Translations under genes and position numbers: made by a program | Origin: Lacrimispora sinapis | GTDB taxonomy: Bacteria > Bacillota > Clostridia > Lachnospirales > Lachnospiraceae | Assembly: GCF_043633585.1 (NCBI RefSeq) | Contig: NZ_CP141832.1 | Coordinates: 1,178,001-1,242,000, forward strand | Length of the DNA stretch: 64,000 bases | Reading direction: 5' to 3' | Part shown: in pieces, positions 9,198 through 17,224 of the stretch | How the letters are laid out: each line of letters starts with the position of its first letter | Position numbering within the stretch: the first letter of the stretch is position 1 | The notes under the pieces: generated by a model | What the model saw: only the letters and a program-made list of their open reading frames with translations | What the model was told of the DNA's origin: nothing | Database searches by the model: none

Positions 9198-10610
9198 ATG
9201 GCAGATATAGAGAAAAAGCCGGTCAAGATTGTAGAGACAGCCCTTCGTGATGCTCATCAGTCTTTGATTGCTACAAGAATGACAACCGAACAGATGCTTC
9301 CGATTGTGGAGAAGATGGATAAGGTTGGTTATCATGCAGTAGAATGCTGGGGCGGCGCTACCTTTGATGCGTGCCTTCGCTTTTTAAAGGAAGATCCCTG
9401 GATGAGACTTAGAAAATTAAGGGATGGCTTTAAGAACACAAAGCTGCAGATGCTGTTCCGCGGACAGAACATCTTAGGTTACAATCATTATGCTGATGAT
9501 GTGGTAGAGTACTTTGTTCAGAAATCTCTGGCAAATGGTATTGACATCATCCGTATCTTTGACTGTCTGAATGATATGCGTAACTTACAGACTGCTGTAA
9601 GCGCATGTAATAAAGAAAAAGGTCATGCTCAGGTGGCATTAAGCTATACCCTGGGTGATGCATATACTTTGGATTACTGGAAAGATATTGCAAAAAGAAT
9701 CGAAGACATGGGTGCTTCTTCTATCTGCATCAAGGATATGGCAGGTCTTTTGATTCCTTACAAAGCAGAAGAGCTGGTGAGCGCACTGAAAGAATCCACC
9801 AGTCTTCCGATTGATGTTCACACGCACTACACTTCCGGTGTTGCTTCCATGACCTATTTAAAGGCAGTGGAGGCTGGTGCTGATATCATTGATACAGCAA
9901 TGTCACCCCTTGCACTTGGAACCAGCCAGCCGGCTACTGAGGTTATGGTTGAGACTTTCCGCGGCACTCCATATGATACAGGCTTTGACCAGAATCTTCT
10001 GGCAGAAATCTGTGCTTATTTACAGCCAATCCGTGAGGAAGCATTAAAGAGCGGACTCTTAAATCCAAAAGTGCTTGGTGTTGATATTAAGACTCTGCAG
10101 TATCAGGTACCTGGCGGAATGCTTTCCAACCTGGTGAACCAGCTGAAGGAAGCCGGACAGGAAGACAAATATATGGAAGTTCTTCAGGAAATCCCAAGAG
10201 TCAGAAAAGACCTTGGAGAAGCACCTCTTGTTACACCTTCCTCTCAGATCGTTGGTACACAGGCAGTTTTAAATGTCATCAGCGGGGAACGTTATAAGAT
10301 GGTTACCAAAGAGACAAAGAAGATGTTCTTAGGTGAATTCGGACAGACCGTAAAACCGTTTAATGCAGAAGTGCAGAAGAAGATCATCGGAGATGAAACT
10401 CCTATTACCTGCCGTCCGGCAGATAAGATCGAGCCTCAGCTTCCTAAATTCGAGAAAGAATGTGCCCAGTGGAAACAGCAGGATGAAGATGTATTGTCCT
10501 ATGCACTGTTCCCGGCTGTTGCAAAAGATTTCTTTGAATACCGTGCTGCGCAGCAGACCGGTGTGGATCAGACGGTTGCAGATAAAGAAAGCAAAGCATA
10601 TCCGGTATAA
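9198..10610 (+). CDS. Oxaloacetate decarboxylase alpha / pyruvate carboxylase B-type (5S) carboxyltransferase
   Basis: A protein of 470 residues starting ADIEKKPVKIVETALRDAHQ. It has the HMGL-like TIM-barrel signature LRDAHQSLIATRM, ECWGGATFDACLRFL, the biotin-site lysine region SICIKDMAGL and the metal-ligand HTHYTSG, followed by the conserved carboxylase (PYC_OADA) domain. It stops before any biotinyl domain, so it relies on the separate carrier encoded upstream. It is the 5S-like subunit that carboxylates pyruvate or decarboxylates oxaloacetate. It is the last gene of the operon and is followed by a strong terminator. Confidence 0.9.
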   Translation: MADIEKKPVKIVETALRDAHQSLIATRMTTEQMLPIVEKMDKVGYHAVECWGGATFDACLRFLKEDPWMRLRKLRDGFKNTKLQMLFRGQNILGYNHYADDVVEYFVQKSLANGIDIIRIFDCLNDMRNLQTAVSACNKEKGHAQVALSYTLGDAYTLDYWKDIAKRIEDMGASSICIKDMAGLLIPYKAEELVSALKESTSLPIDVHTHYTSGVASMTYLKAVEAGADIIDTAMSPLALGTSQPATEVMVETFRGTPYDTGFDQNLLAEICAYLQPIREEALKSGLLNPKVLGVDIKTLQYQVPGGMLSNLVNQLKEAGQEDKYMEVLQEIPRVRKDLGEAPLVTPSSQIVGTQAVLNVISGERYKMVTKETKKMFLGEFGQTVKPFNAEVQKKIIGDETPITCRPADKIEPQLPKFEKECAQWKQQDEDVLSYALFPAVAKDFFEYRAAQQTGVDQTVADKESKAYPV

Positions 10611-10619
10611 CCGGACTTC

Positions 10620-10647
10620 AGGCCTCCCAGATCGGGAGGCCTTTTTT
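10620..10647 (+). terminator. Intrinsic terminator of the transcarboxylase-like operon
   Basis: The perfect GC-rich stem GGCCTCCC / GGGAGGCC is followed by TTTTTT, 10 bp after the OadA-type stop codon. Confidence 0.9.
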
Positions 10648-10707
10648 AATAAACTTTAAAGTTTTTCTTACAAATAATTCCAATTGCCTGAACTTTAACT
10701 GATTCAG

Positions 10708-10737
10708 TTGACACATGGTATGATTTGTCATTATAAT
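10708..10737 (+). promoter_or_regulatory. Predicted vegetative promoter for the dockerin/cohesin gene pair
   Basis: TTGACA (10708-10713) and TATAAT (10732-10737) are separated by 18 bp, a near-consensus sigma-A promoter about 65 bp before the glucosaminidase start. Confidence 0.7.
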
Positions 10738-10804
10738 AAAGAAATGGATAATTTACATATAATTGTAAGTTTTTAAAATACATAGGGCATATTGGGAGAA
10801 ACAG

Positions 10805-13081
10805 ATGAAAAAGTATAAAAAAGCTCGTAAGATGGCCGCGATTCTGGCCAGTGTCCTGGTGCTGGACTCCAGTTTGGGGGTAGTTTCACCATACATCAAT
10901 GCGTATGCATACACAGAAAGGTCGGCTACGGTGAATGCAACTTCACTAAATGTGAGGAGCGGCCCTGGTACGACCTATTCTATCGTAACAAAATTGACCA
11001 ACGGCGCTGCTGTTACAGTAACGGATGAAAAAAACGCTTCAGACGGGGCACTGTGGTATCAGATCCGCATTTCCGGTACGGGTGGTAAGTCCGTCACTGG
11101 GTATGTTTCCAAAAGTTTTCTTAAATTTCCGGTATCTTACACCCAGGATGGCAATTTTGAATCCCATCTCACTGCAGAAGGGTTTCCGGAAAGTTATAAA
11201 GTACGTCTGCGTCAGCTCCATGCTCAGTATCCCCAGTGGGTATTCCGTGCACAAAAGACCAATCTGGACTGGAATACAGCAGTAAAGGAGGAGAGCCAGG
11301 TAGGGAAGACACTGGTGCATACCAGCAGTATTAGCTCCTGGAAGTCCATGCTGAACGGCGCATATAACTGGGATACCAGCACCTGGGTCGGCTTTGACGG
11401 GAGCAGCTGGGTCACGGCTTCGGAAGATATTGTGAAGTATTATATGGATCCGAGAAACTTTCTTGATGAGACCAATGTTTTTCAGTTTTTAAGCCATTCC
11501 TATGACAGCAGCAAGCAAACCATGGATGGTCTTCAGACCATGATCAAGGGAACCTTTTTGGCCGGAGGTTCTAAAAGCGGGGGAAGTACAACCGAAACCA
11601 CCGGAGGCTCTGGCAAAGCCAGTGAAGTAGGACCGGGCGGGGCGGTCAGTCCTTCCAAAGGAGGAAGTACGGAAAGCTCCGGATCCGGTAATGTAAGCCT
11701 GGAAGCACCCCATGCCTCCATCACCCCCAAAAATCCACGGGTTCTTATGGAATATGGGCCGGGTGCCAGTCTTACCGGTCCGTCTTCCTCTAACACCACC
11801 GGAACGGTGTCCGGAAGCGGTTCTTATGCCAGTATGATCATGAATGCGGCTACCCAGTCGGGAGTCAATCCTTATGTTTTGGCAGCAATGATCATTCAGG
11901 AACAGGGTTCTGCAGGTAACGGCAAAAGTGTTTCCGGTAATGAACCCGGCTACGAAGGATATTACAACTTTTTTAATATAGAAGCATACCAGTCCGGCAG
12001 TATGTCGGCCGTACAGAGAGGCTTATGGTGGGCTTCCCAGGCAGGCAATTACGAAAGACCGTGGAATACTCCTGAAAAATCAATTTTGGGCGGAGCACTA
12101 TATTATGGTAATAACTATGTAAAAGTTGGGCAGGATACATTTTATCTGAAGAAATTTAATGTTCAGGGTTCAAATCTGTATAAGCATCAGTATATGACCA
12201 ATGTACAGGGGGCTGCCTCAGAGGGAGCTGTTTTCTCGAAAGCCTATAACGCGGATATGAAGAAAACGGCCCTGGAGTTTAAGATACCGGTATACAATAA
12301 CATGCCTGAGACTCCAGCCAGCCAGCCAACCGGCAACGGCAATCCGAACAATATGCTTTCAAGTTTAAATGTGGAAGGCTTTGTTATGACACCTACGTTC
12401 CGCAGAGATACGCTGGAATACAATTTAATTGTTGATCCAACGGTATCCAACATCAAAGTGTCTGCCTCTCCATTGAATTCCGCATCCTCTGTCAGCGGAA
12501 CCGGTACCATTGCCCTTCAGAGCGGCAACAATGATATCAAGGTAACGGTGACAGCCCAGAATGGAAATGTGAGAGAATATGTTCTCCACGTAGTCCGTCA
12601 GAACAATGGACCTACCTATACCTCCGGTGTAGGAACTGAGAACAGCAGTTCAGGCTCCAACTCCGGAAGCAGCTATGGTCCGGGAGTAAGCCGTACCAAA
12701 GAAGAAGAGAACAAAGGAACGCCGGGAGGAAGCAATGTTACCATTGCCCCGGTGGGTAATAGTAATATTTCCGTGCAGACTTCCAACGGAGTCATTTTAC
12801 AGGGACCGGGAGCGAGTGCTCAAGTGACGGAGCATGCACCAGAGACTGTGAAACAGATACAGCCCCAGGAAAGCACTTCCGCTCAAAAAGCCTCCCATTC
12901 CCTGGGAGATATTAACGGAGACGGAAAAGTCAACAGCCAGGATGTTTTAAAACTTCAGCGTTACATTCTTGGACTGGAAAAATTCTCGGATCATGAGAAA
13001 AAAGCAGCTGATTTAAACGGAGACGGCAAAGCCGATTCTAAGGATATTCTGCTTTTAAAAAAGAATATCCTGGGACTCTAA
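10805..13081 (+). CDS. Secreted cell-wall N-acetylglucosaminidase with SH3b, cadherin-like and C-terminal dockerin domains
   Basis: A protein of 758 residues. Order of parts: signal peptide (1-35); bacterial SH3 domain (about 37-110, SLNVRSGPGTTYSIV); a region typical of these hydrolases (about 115-255); a Gly/Ser-rich linker; a glucosaminidase (LytD/GH73-like) domain (about 340-500, GVNPYVLAAMIIQEQGSAG and YYNFFNIEAYQSG); a cadherin-like beta-sandwich (about 515-600); a second linker; and a type I dockerin (about 698-758). The dockerin shows two calcium loops, DINGDGKVNSQDV and DLNGDGKADSKDI. The enzyme should cut glycan strands of peptidoglycan. A dockerin needs a cohesin partner, and the next gene, 24 bp downstream, encodes one. 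Confidence 0.87.
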   Translation: MKKYKKARKMAAILASVLVLDSSLGVVSPYINAYAYTERSATVNATSLNVRSGPGTTYSIVTKLTNGAAVTVTDEKNASDGALWYQIRISGTGGKSVTGYVSKSFLKFPVSYTQDGNFESHLTAEGFPESYKVRLRQLHAQYPQWVFRAQKTNLDWNTAVKEESQVGKTLVHTSSISSWKSMLNGAYNWDTSTWVGFDGSSWVTASEDIVKYYMDPRNFLDETNVFQFLSHSYDSSKQTMDGLQTMIKGTFLAGGSKSGGSTTETTGGSGKASEVGPGGAVSPSKGGSTESSGSGNVSLEAPHASITPKNPRVLMEYGPGASLTGPSSSNTTGTVSGSGSYASMIMNAATQSGVNPYVLAAMIIQEQGSAGNGKSVSGNEPGYEGYYNFFNIEAYQSGSMSAVQRGLWWASQAGNYERPWNTPEKSILGGALYYGNNYVKVGQDTFYLKKFNVQGSNLYKHQYMTNVQGAASEGAVFSKAYNADMKKTALEFKIPVYNNMPETPASQPTGNGNPNNMLSSLNVEGFVMTPTFRRDTLEYNLIVDPTVSNIKVSASPLNSASSVSGTGTIALQSGNNDIKVTVTAQNGNVREYVLHVVRQNNGPTYTSGVGTENSSSGSNSGSSYGPGVSRTKEEENKGTPGGSNVTIAPVGNSNISVQTSNGVILQGPGASAQVTEHAPETVKQIQPQESTSAQKASHSLGDINGDGKVNSQDVLKLQRYILGLEKFSDHEKKAADLNGDGKADSKDILLLKKNILGL

Positions 13082-13105
13082 AGATTTGCAGAAATAGGAG
13101 ACAAT

Positions 13106-14875
13106 ATGAATAGGAAACTAAAAAAACTCATAGTCAGTGTGCTGGCTGTCTGTATGATAGCTGTGGTGATGCCCTTTGGACAGATGGTTTCCTGGGCCTC
13201 CAATACAAAAATTGCTTTTTCAGACCCATCGGTCATGGTGGGGAATGAAGTGACCGTAACCATGAAGGTAACCAGTGACACGCCGCTGGGAACAGCGGAA
13301 ATCATGCTGGCTTATGACCCGAATATTCTGGAATTTGTAAGCGGTAGCAATGCCAACGGCGGTGCAGGTGCCATCAAGATTCTGGGAACCATGGATTCAG
13401 CCGATCAGAAGTCATTTCAATTCTCATTGAAATTTAAGACCCTGCAGGCAGGAAATGCGAAAATTAATGTGACCTCCCAGGAGATTTACGATGTGAATTC
13501 CCAGCCTCTTACGGTAAGCAGGCAGGGAAGTTCTACGGTCAAGGTGACTTCACCGGCCACCTATTCCAAGGATGCCACCTTAAAATCTTTGAAAATATCT
13601 CCAGGAACATTAACTCCCGCATTTTCCCCTTCTGTGGATCAGTATACGGCTGAAGTAGATGCCAACACGGCGGATCTGGTGGTCAATGCAGTGGCAGCCA
13701 ATGCGGGTGCCCATGTCACGCTTCAGGGGGAAAAAGGGTTAAAGGCCGGAGAAAACCAGGTGGTTGTAAAGGTTACTGCAGAGGACGGCCAGACCGTTAA
13801 GAATTACACCATAAAGGTAACAAAGCCGGAAGGCGGAGAGACCGTTCCCGCTACCAATGAGAACGGGGAAACGAAGGAAGCAGAATTTGGGGATCTTAAG
13901 GTAACCGTCAACGGAACGGAATACCGCATTGCCACCTCATTTGATGAGTCCACGCTTCCGGAAGGATTTGAGTCTTCCACGTATTCCTATAAGGGAACCG
14001 AGGTGATGTCGGGCAAGGGACTGGAAAAAGACCTTCTGCTGCTCTATTTAAAGGATGCGGGTGGAAATGGAGGGTTCTTTATTTACAATGAAAGTGCGGA
14101 CTCCTGGTCCCAGTTCGTTCAGGTTGAGACCAGCTCCAAGGCCATCGTTGTGATTCCCATTGATTCCGATGCCAAGATACCCGAAGGCTTTACCGAACGG
14201 CAGGTGGATATTGACGGAGTGCGGGTGACCGGCTGGGTTGCAAAAACTGAGGCAGAACCGGAATATTGTGTCTTTTACGCCATGAACTGGAATGGGGAGA
14301 AGAGCTTCTACCGTTATGATCTGAAAGAAAAAACGATTCAGAGATATTTCGCTTCAGGAGTATCCGGGGAGGAATATGCGCAACTGACCAAAACCTACAA
14401 CTCCCTGACCAAAGATTACCGCATACAGTTTTACATTCTGATTGTGGTAAGCGTAATAGCTCTGGCGCTTCTTGTGGCAGTGATCCTTCTGTTGAGAAGG
14501 GGAAAGGATTCCGGTAATGGAAGCAAACCCACACCAGAAGGCAATCAAAATTACCACGAGCCGGAAGAAGAACTTCCCTCAAGCAGGATAAAAAGGTACA
14601 GCCGGGAAGAGTTTGATAAAACGTCTCCTGAGATTCAGCCAGTATCCGGGGAGCCGGAAATCACCATGGACAAGCCGGAAGAGGATGATTTTATTGTAGA
14701 ATCCAGTTTAGAAGACGTGGAACGGGCTTTGGGCTCTCATAAGGCGGAACGTCCGGCAGTGAAAAAAGAAGCACAAATGGAAAGGTCAGGCCGGCAGGAA
14801 AACGTCAGACAGCCCAAGCAGGATGAGTCCTCCGGGGATGAAGATGATTTTGAATTTTTGGATATCGATGACTGA
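13106..14875 (+). CDS. Membrane-anchored cohesin-domain protein
   Basis: A protein of 589 residues. After a signal peptide (1-31) comes a cohesin domain at about 34-150 (KIAFSDPSVMVGNEVTVTMK, ILAYDPNILEF-like core, FSLKFKTLQAGNAKINV), then a cadherin-like beta-sandwich (about 155-240) and an uncharacterised extracellular region. One membrane helix lies at about 441-465 (YILIVVSVIALALLVAVIL), followed by an acidic cytoplasmic tail ending in DDFEFLDIDD. Cohesins bind dockerins through calcium-dependent contacts in cellulosomes. Here the protein probably tethers the dockerin-bearing glucosaminidase encoded just upstream to the cell surface. That pairing is inferred from domain type and adjacency. 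Confidence 0.82.
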   Translation: MNRKLKKLIVSVLAVCMIAVVMPFGQMVSWASNTKIAFSDPSVMVGNEVTVTMKVTSDTPLGTAEIMLAYDPNILEFVSGSNANGGAGAIKILGTMDSADQKSFQFSLKFKTLQAGNAKINVTSQEIYDVNSQPLTVSRQGSSTVKVTSPATYSKDATLKSLKISPGTLTPAFSPSVDQYTAEVDANTADLVVNAVAANAGAHVTLQGEKGLKAGENQVVVKVTAEDGQTVKNYTIKVTKPEGGETVPATNENGETKEAEFGDLKVTVNGTEYRIATSFDESTLPEGFESSTYSYKGTEVMSGKGLEKDLLLLYLKDAGGNGGFFIYNESADSWSQFVQVETSSKAIVVIPIDSDAKIPEGFTERQVDIDGVRVTGWVAKTEAEPEYCVFYAMNWNGEKSFYRYDLKEKTIQRYFASGVSGEEYAQLTKTYNSLTKDYRIQFYILIVVSVIALALLVAVILLLRRGKDSGNGSKPTPEGNQNYHEPEEELPSSRIKRYSREEFDKTSPEIQPVSGEPEITMDKPEEDDFIVESSLEDVERALGSHKAERPAVKKEAQMERSGRQENVRQPKQDESSGDEDDFEFLDIDD

Positions 14876-15136
14876 TTTAAAATTTCTGTGCCAGACATAA
14901 CCTTAAAACGATAGAAATTTTTGAACGAACAGAGTTGCTGTGTGGGGCTGGAGATCAGTTTTCATGCAGCAGCTCTTTTTTGCAATAAGAGTAATTTCAT
15001 GAAACGTTATATGCTTATACGGGAAAAGATACAAAATCAGTAGTAAATTATGGGAAAGCACCTGAATAAAATATAAAAAGATAAAAGGATAAATTTTATA
15101 ATGAGAAAAGTTTGAAATCTGGTAAGGATATGAGTA
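14876..15136. other. Intergenic region before the mcs-clpC operon
   Basis: This holds a weak terminator-like dyad after the cohesin gene (AAATTTCT near 14879 against AGAAATTTTT near 14911). The remainder is AT-rich. I looked for a CtsR heptad repeat (GGTCAAA-type) and did not see one. Confidence 0.4.
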
Positions 15137-15165
15137 TTGAAAAAATTAGTGATGTGTGCTAATAT
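15137..15165 (+). promoter_or_regulatory. Predicted promoter of the GntR-mcsA-mcsB-clpC operon
   Basis: TTGAAA (15137-15142), a 17-bp spacer and TATAAT-like TAATAT (15160-15165). It lies inside the longest possible reading frame of the next gene, which supports the downstream ATG at 15200 as the real start. Confidence 0.6.
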
Positions 15166-15199
15166 TCATATAACAGATATAACGAAAGATGGTGAAAAT

Positions 15200-15586
15200 A
15201 TGTTTTTGCAAATTGATTTTAACAGTGATGAAGCAATCTACATTCAGCTTCGGAACCAGATAATCATAGGAATCGCCACAGAAAGTATCAGAGAAGGGGA
15301 TCCCCTGCCTTCCGTACGCCAGATGGCCGACAACATAGGGATTAATATGCATACGGTAAATAAGGCGTACTCTGTGCTGAAACAGGAAGGATTTGTGAAG
15401 CTTGACCGCCGCAAAGGTGCCGTTGTATCTCTAGATGTGGATAAAATCCAGGTCCTAAGCGAGATGCGCAAGGATCTAAGTGTTGTGTTGGCCAGAGGTG
15501 TCTGTAAAAATGTGACATGTGAAGAAGTACACCAGCTGGTTGATGAGATATTTCAGTCATTTTTAAAAAGCCAGAGGGAAGATTGA
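15200..15586 (+). CDS. GntR-family transcriptional regulator, short YtrA type
   Basis: A DNA-binding protein of 128 residues with an N-terminal winged helix (YIQLRNQIIIGIATESIREG, LPSVRQMADNIGINMHTVNKAY) and a short helical C-terminus with no effector-binding domain, as in YtrA-like GntR regulators. ATG 15200 is preferred because the upstream stretch contains the promoter and a GGTG ribosome site precedes it. It heads the mcsA-mcsB-clpC cluster, the position usually taken by ctsR in Firmicutes. Whether it regulates this operon is inference. Confidence 0.85.
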   Translation: MFLQIDFNSDEAIYIQLRNQIIIGIATESIREGDPLPSVRQMADNIGINMHTVNKAYSVLKQEGFVKLDRRKGAVVSLDVDKIQVLSEMRKDLSVVLARGVCKNVTCEEVHQLVDEIFQSFLKSQRED

Positions 15587-15608
15587 TTCACTGGATTGGA
15601 GGTTCATT

Positions 15609-16181
15609 ATGTTATGCGAGAGATGTAAAATCCGCGAAGCAAATATTCAATATACAGAAGTTGTGAACGGAGTAAAGAAGGAGCACCATTTTTGTGCACA
15701 GTGTGCAAAAGAGATGGATTTTGGGGTGTACGCCGCCATCTTTGACGGAGAGTTTCCTTTGGGGAAGCTGCTTTCGGGGCTGTTAGGAGTTGAGGAAACC
15801 GATGAAGGTCCGGATAAACTCCATCAGATCGTATGTCCGACCTGCGGCACCACTTACGATGCTTTTGTAAGGGACAGCAGGTTCGGATGTGCGGATTGCT
15901 ACAGCGTATTCGGTCCTTTAATGGAAGACAGTTTAAAACAGCTTCAGGGTAATTTAATCCATACTGGAAAAACACCGGTTTATCAGCATTCAGAAGATGG
16001 TTCCGGCAATGGACAGAAAAAAGGGAAATCCATTACGGAAGAAGCTTCTGTTGAGGAAAAAGAGTTGTATGAGTTGGATTCAAAATTAAAAGAAGCTCTT
16101 CGCTTTGAGGATTATGAAACTGCCGCTGTGTGTCGCGACAGGATACGGGAGCTTAAGAAAGGAAATGAGACGAATGCATAG
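15609..16181 (+). CDS. mcsA: McsA, zinc-finger activator of the McsB arginine kinase
   Basis: A protein of 190 residues with CERC and CAQC near the N-terminus, CPTC and CADC in the middle (four zinc-ligand pairs), and a C-terminal UVR motif (LDSKLKEALRFEDYETAAVC). McsA binds and stimulates McsB in the stress-protein quality control pathway that marks proteins by arginine phosphorylation for ClpCP. The gene overlaps mcsB by 8 bp, which suggests translational coupling. Confidence 0.93.
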   Translation: MLCERCKIREANIQYTEVVNGVKKEHHFCAQCAKEMDFGVYAAIFDGEFPLGKLLSGLLGVEETDEGPDKLHQIVCPTCGTTYDAFVRDSRFGCADCYSVFGPLMEDSLKQLQGNLIHTGKTPVYQHSEDGSGNGQKKGKSITEEASVEEKELYELDSKLKEALRFEDYETAAVCRDRIRELKKGNETNA

Positions 16182-17208
16182 GTGGTTTGAGGAGACTGAT
16201 GCCTGCCGGCCGGGCATAATCAGCAGCCGGATACGCCTGGCTAGAAATTTGCAGGAATTTCGGTTTCCTGTAAAGCTGGATGAAAAAGAAAGCGGTGAGA
16301 TGGTTCATCGTCTGGAATTTGGTTTAAAGGACCTGGGGGAATCAGAGGGAAAGACCTTTGAATTTGCCATGTTGGGAGATTTGGAAGAGCTTGATAAAGT
16401 AGCGCTGAAAGAGCGGCGGGTATTGAATTCAGCTGCTGTTACAAAGAAATATCCTGCCGGTCTTCTTCTTTCCGAAGAAGAAGACACGGGAATTGTACTT
16501 AACTGTGATGATCATATCCGGATCCAGCTTCTTGGAACCGGATTATGCTTAGAGGAATTATGGACGAGGGCAGACCGGATCGATAATTACGTCAATGAAC
16601 GTTTCCCGTATGCATTTGATGACCGGTATGGGTATCTGACTTCCTTTCCTACAAATGTTGGAACAGGACTGAGGGCTTCCGTAGTGGTTCATCTGCCGAT
16701 GCTGTCCCAGGGAAGAAGGTTTTCAAGTCTGATCGGGGACATGAGCCGTTTTGGAGCGGCCATCCGGGGGGCATTTGGAGAAGGGGAAGAGAATTTTGGG
16801 TCCCTTTATGAAATATCCAATCAAAAGACGCTTGGACAGACCGAACGGGAAATCATAGATACGGTCACAAAAGCTGCCATCCAGCTGACGAACCAGGAGA
16901 TGCAGGTGAGGAAATTATTGCTCCAGAGACAAAAAATCGAGCGGGAAGATGAGGTTTACAAGTCTTACGGTGTTTTAAAATATGCCAGAAGGCTGACCTT
17001 CAGAGATGCTATGATTTTTCTTTCCCAGTTATTGGCTGCACGGACGGACAGTTTGATCCAGACGAAAGAAGATGTTTCGATTTACCGTCTGATGCTTGGA
17101 ATACAGCCGGCGAACTTGCAAAAGATATCTGACCGACCCCTTAATAAGGAAGAGCTGGATGTGGCCAGAGCAGAGTTTATCCGCAGGGAGTTGCCGGAAA
17201 TAAATTGA
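16174..17208 (+). CDS. mcsB: McsB, protein arginine kinase
   Basis: A protein of 344 residues of the phosphagen-kinase fold, with ISSRIRLARNLQEFRFP near the N-terminus, VLNCDDHIRIQLLGTG and the TSFPTNVGTGLRASV nucleotide/guanidino-binding segments. McsB phosphorylates arginines on misfolded proteins, which are then bound by ClpC. ATG 16174 is chosen because AAAGGA lies 10 nt upstream inside mcsA; an ATG at 16165 is too close to that site. Confidence 0.94.
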   Translation: MHRWFEETDACRPGIISSRIRLARNLQEFRFPVKLDEKESGEMVHRLEFGLKDLGESEGKTFEFAMLGDLEELDKVALKERRVLNSAAVTKKYPAGLLLSEEEDTGIVLNCDDHIRIQLLGTGLCLEELWTRADRIDNYVNERFPYAFDDRYGYLTSFPTNVGTGLRASVVVHLPMLSQGRRFSSLIGDMSRFGAAIRGAFGEGEENFGSLYEISNQKTLGQTEREIIDTVTKAAIQLTNQEMQVRKLLLQRQKIEREDEVYKSYGVLKYARRLTFRDAMIFLSQLLAARTDSLIQTKEDVSIYRLMLGIQPANLQKISDRPLNKEELDVARAEFIRRELPEIN

Positions 17209-17224
17209 CAGGAGGATTGGATTT

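Noticed and set aside
14876..15136. CtsR operator upstream of the mcs-clpC operon
   Set aside because: No GGTCAAA-type heptad tandem could be found on either strand.
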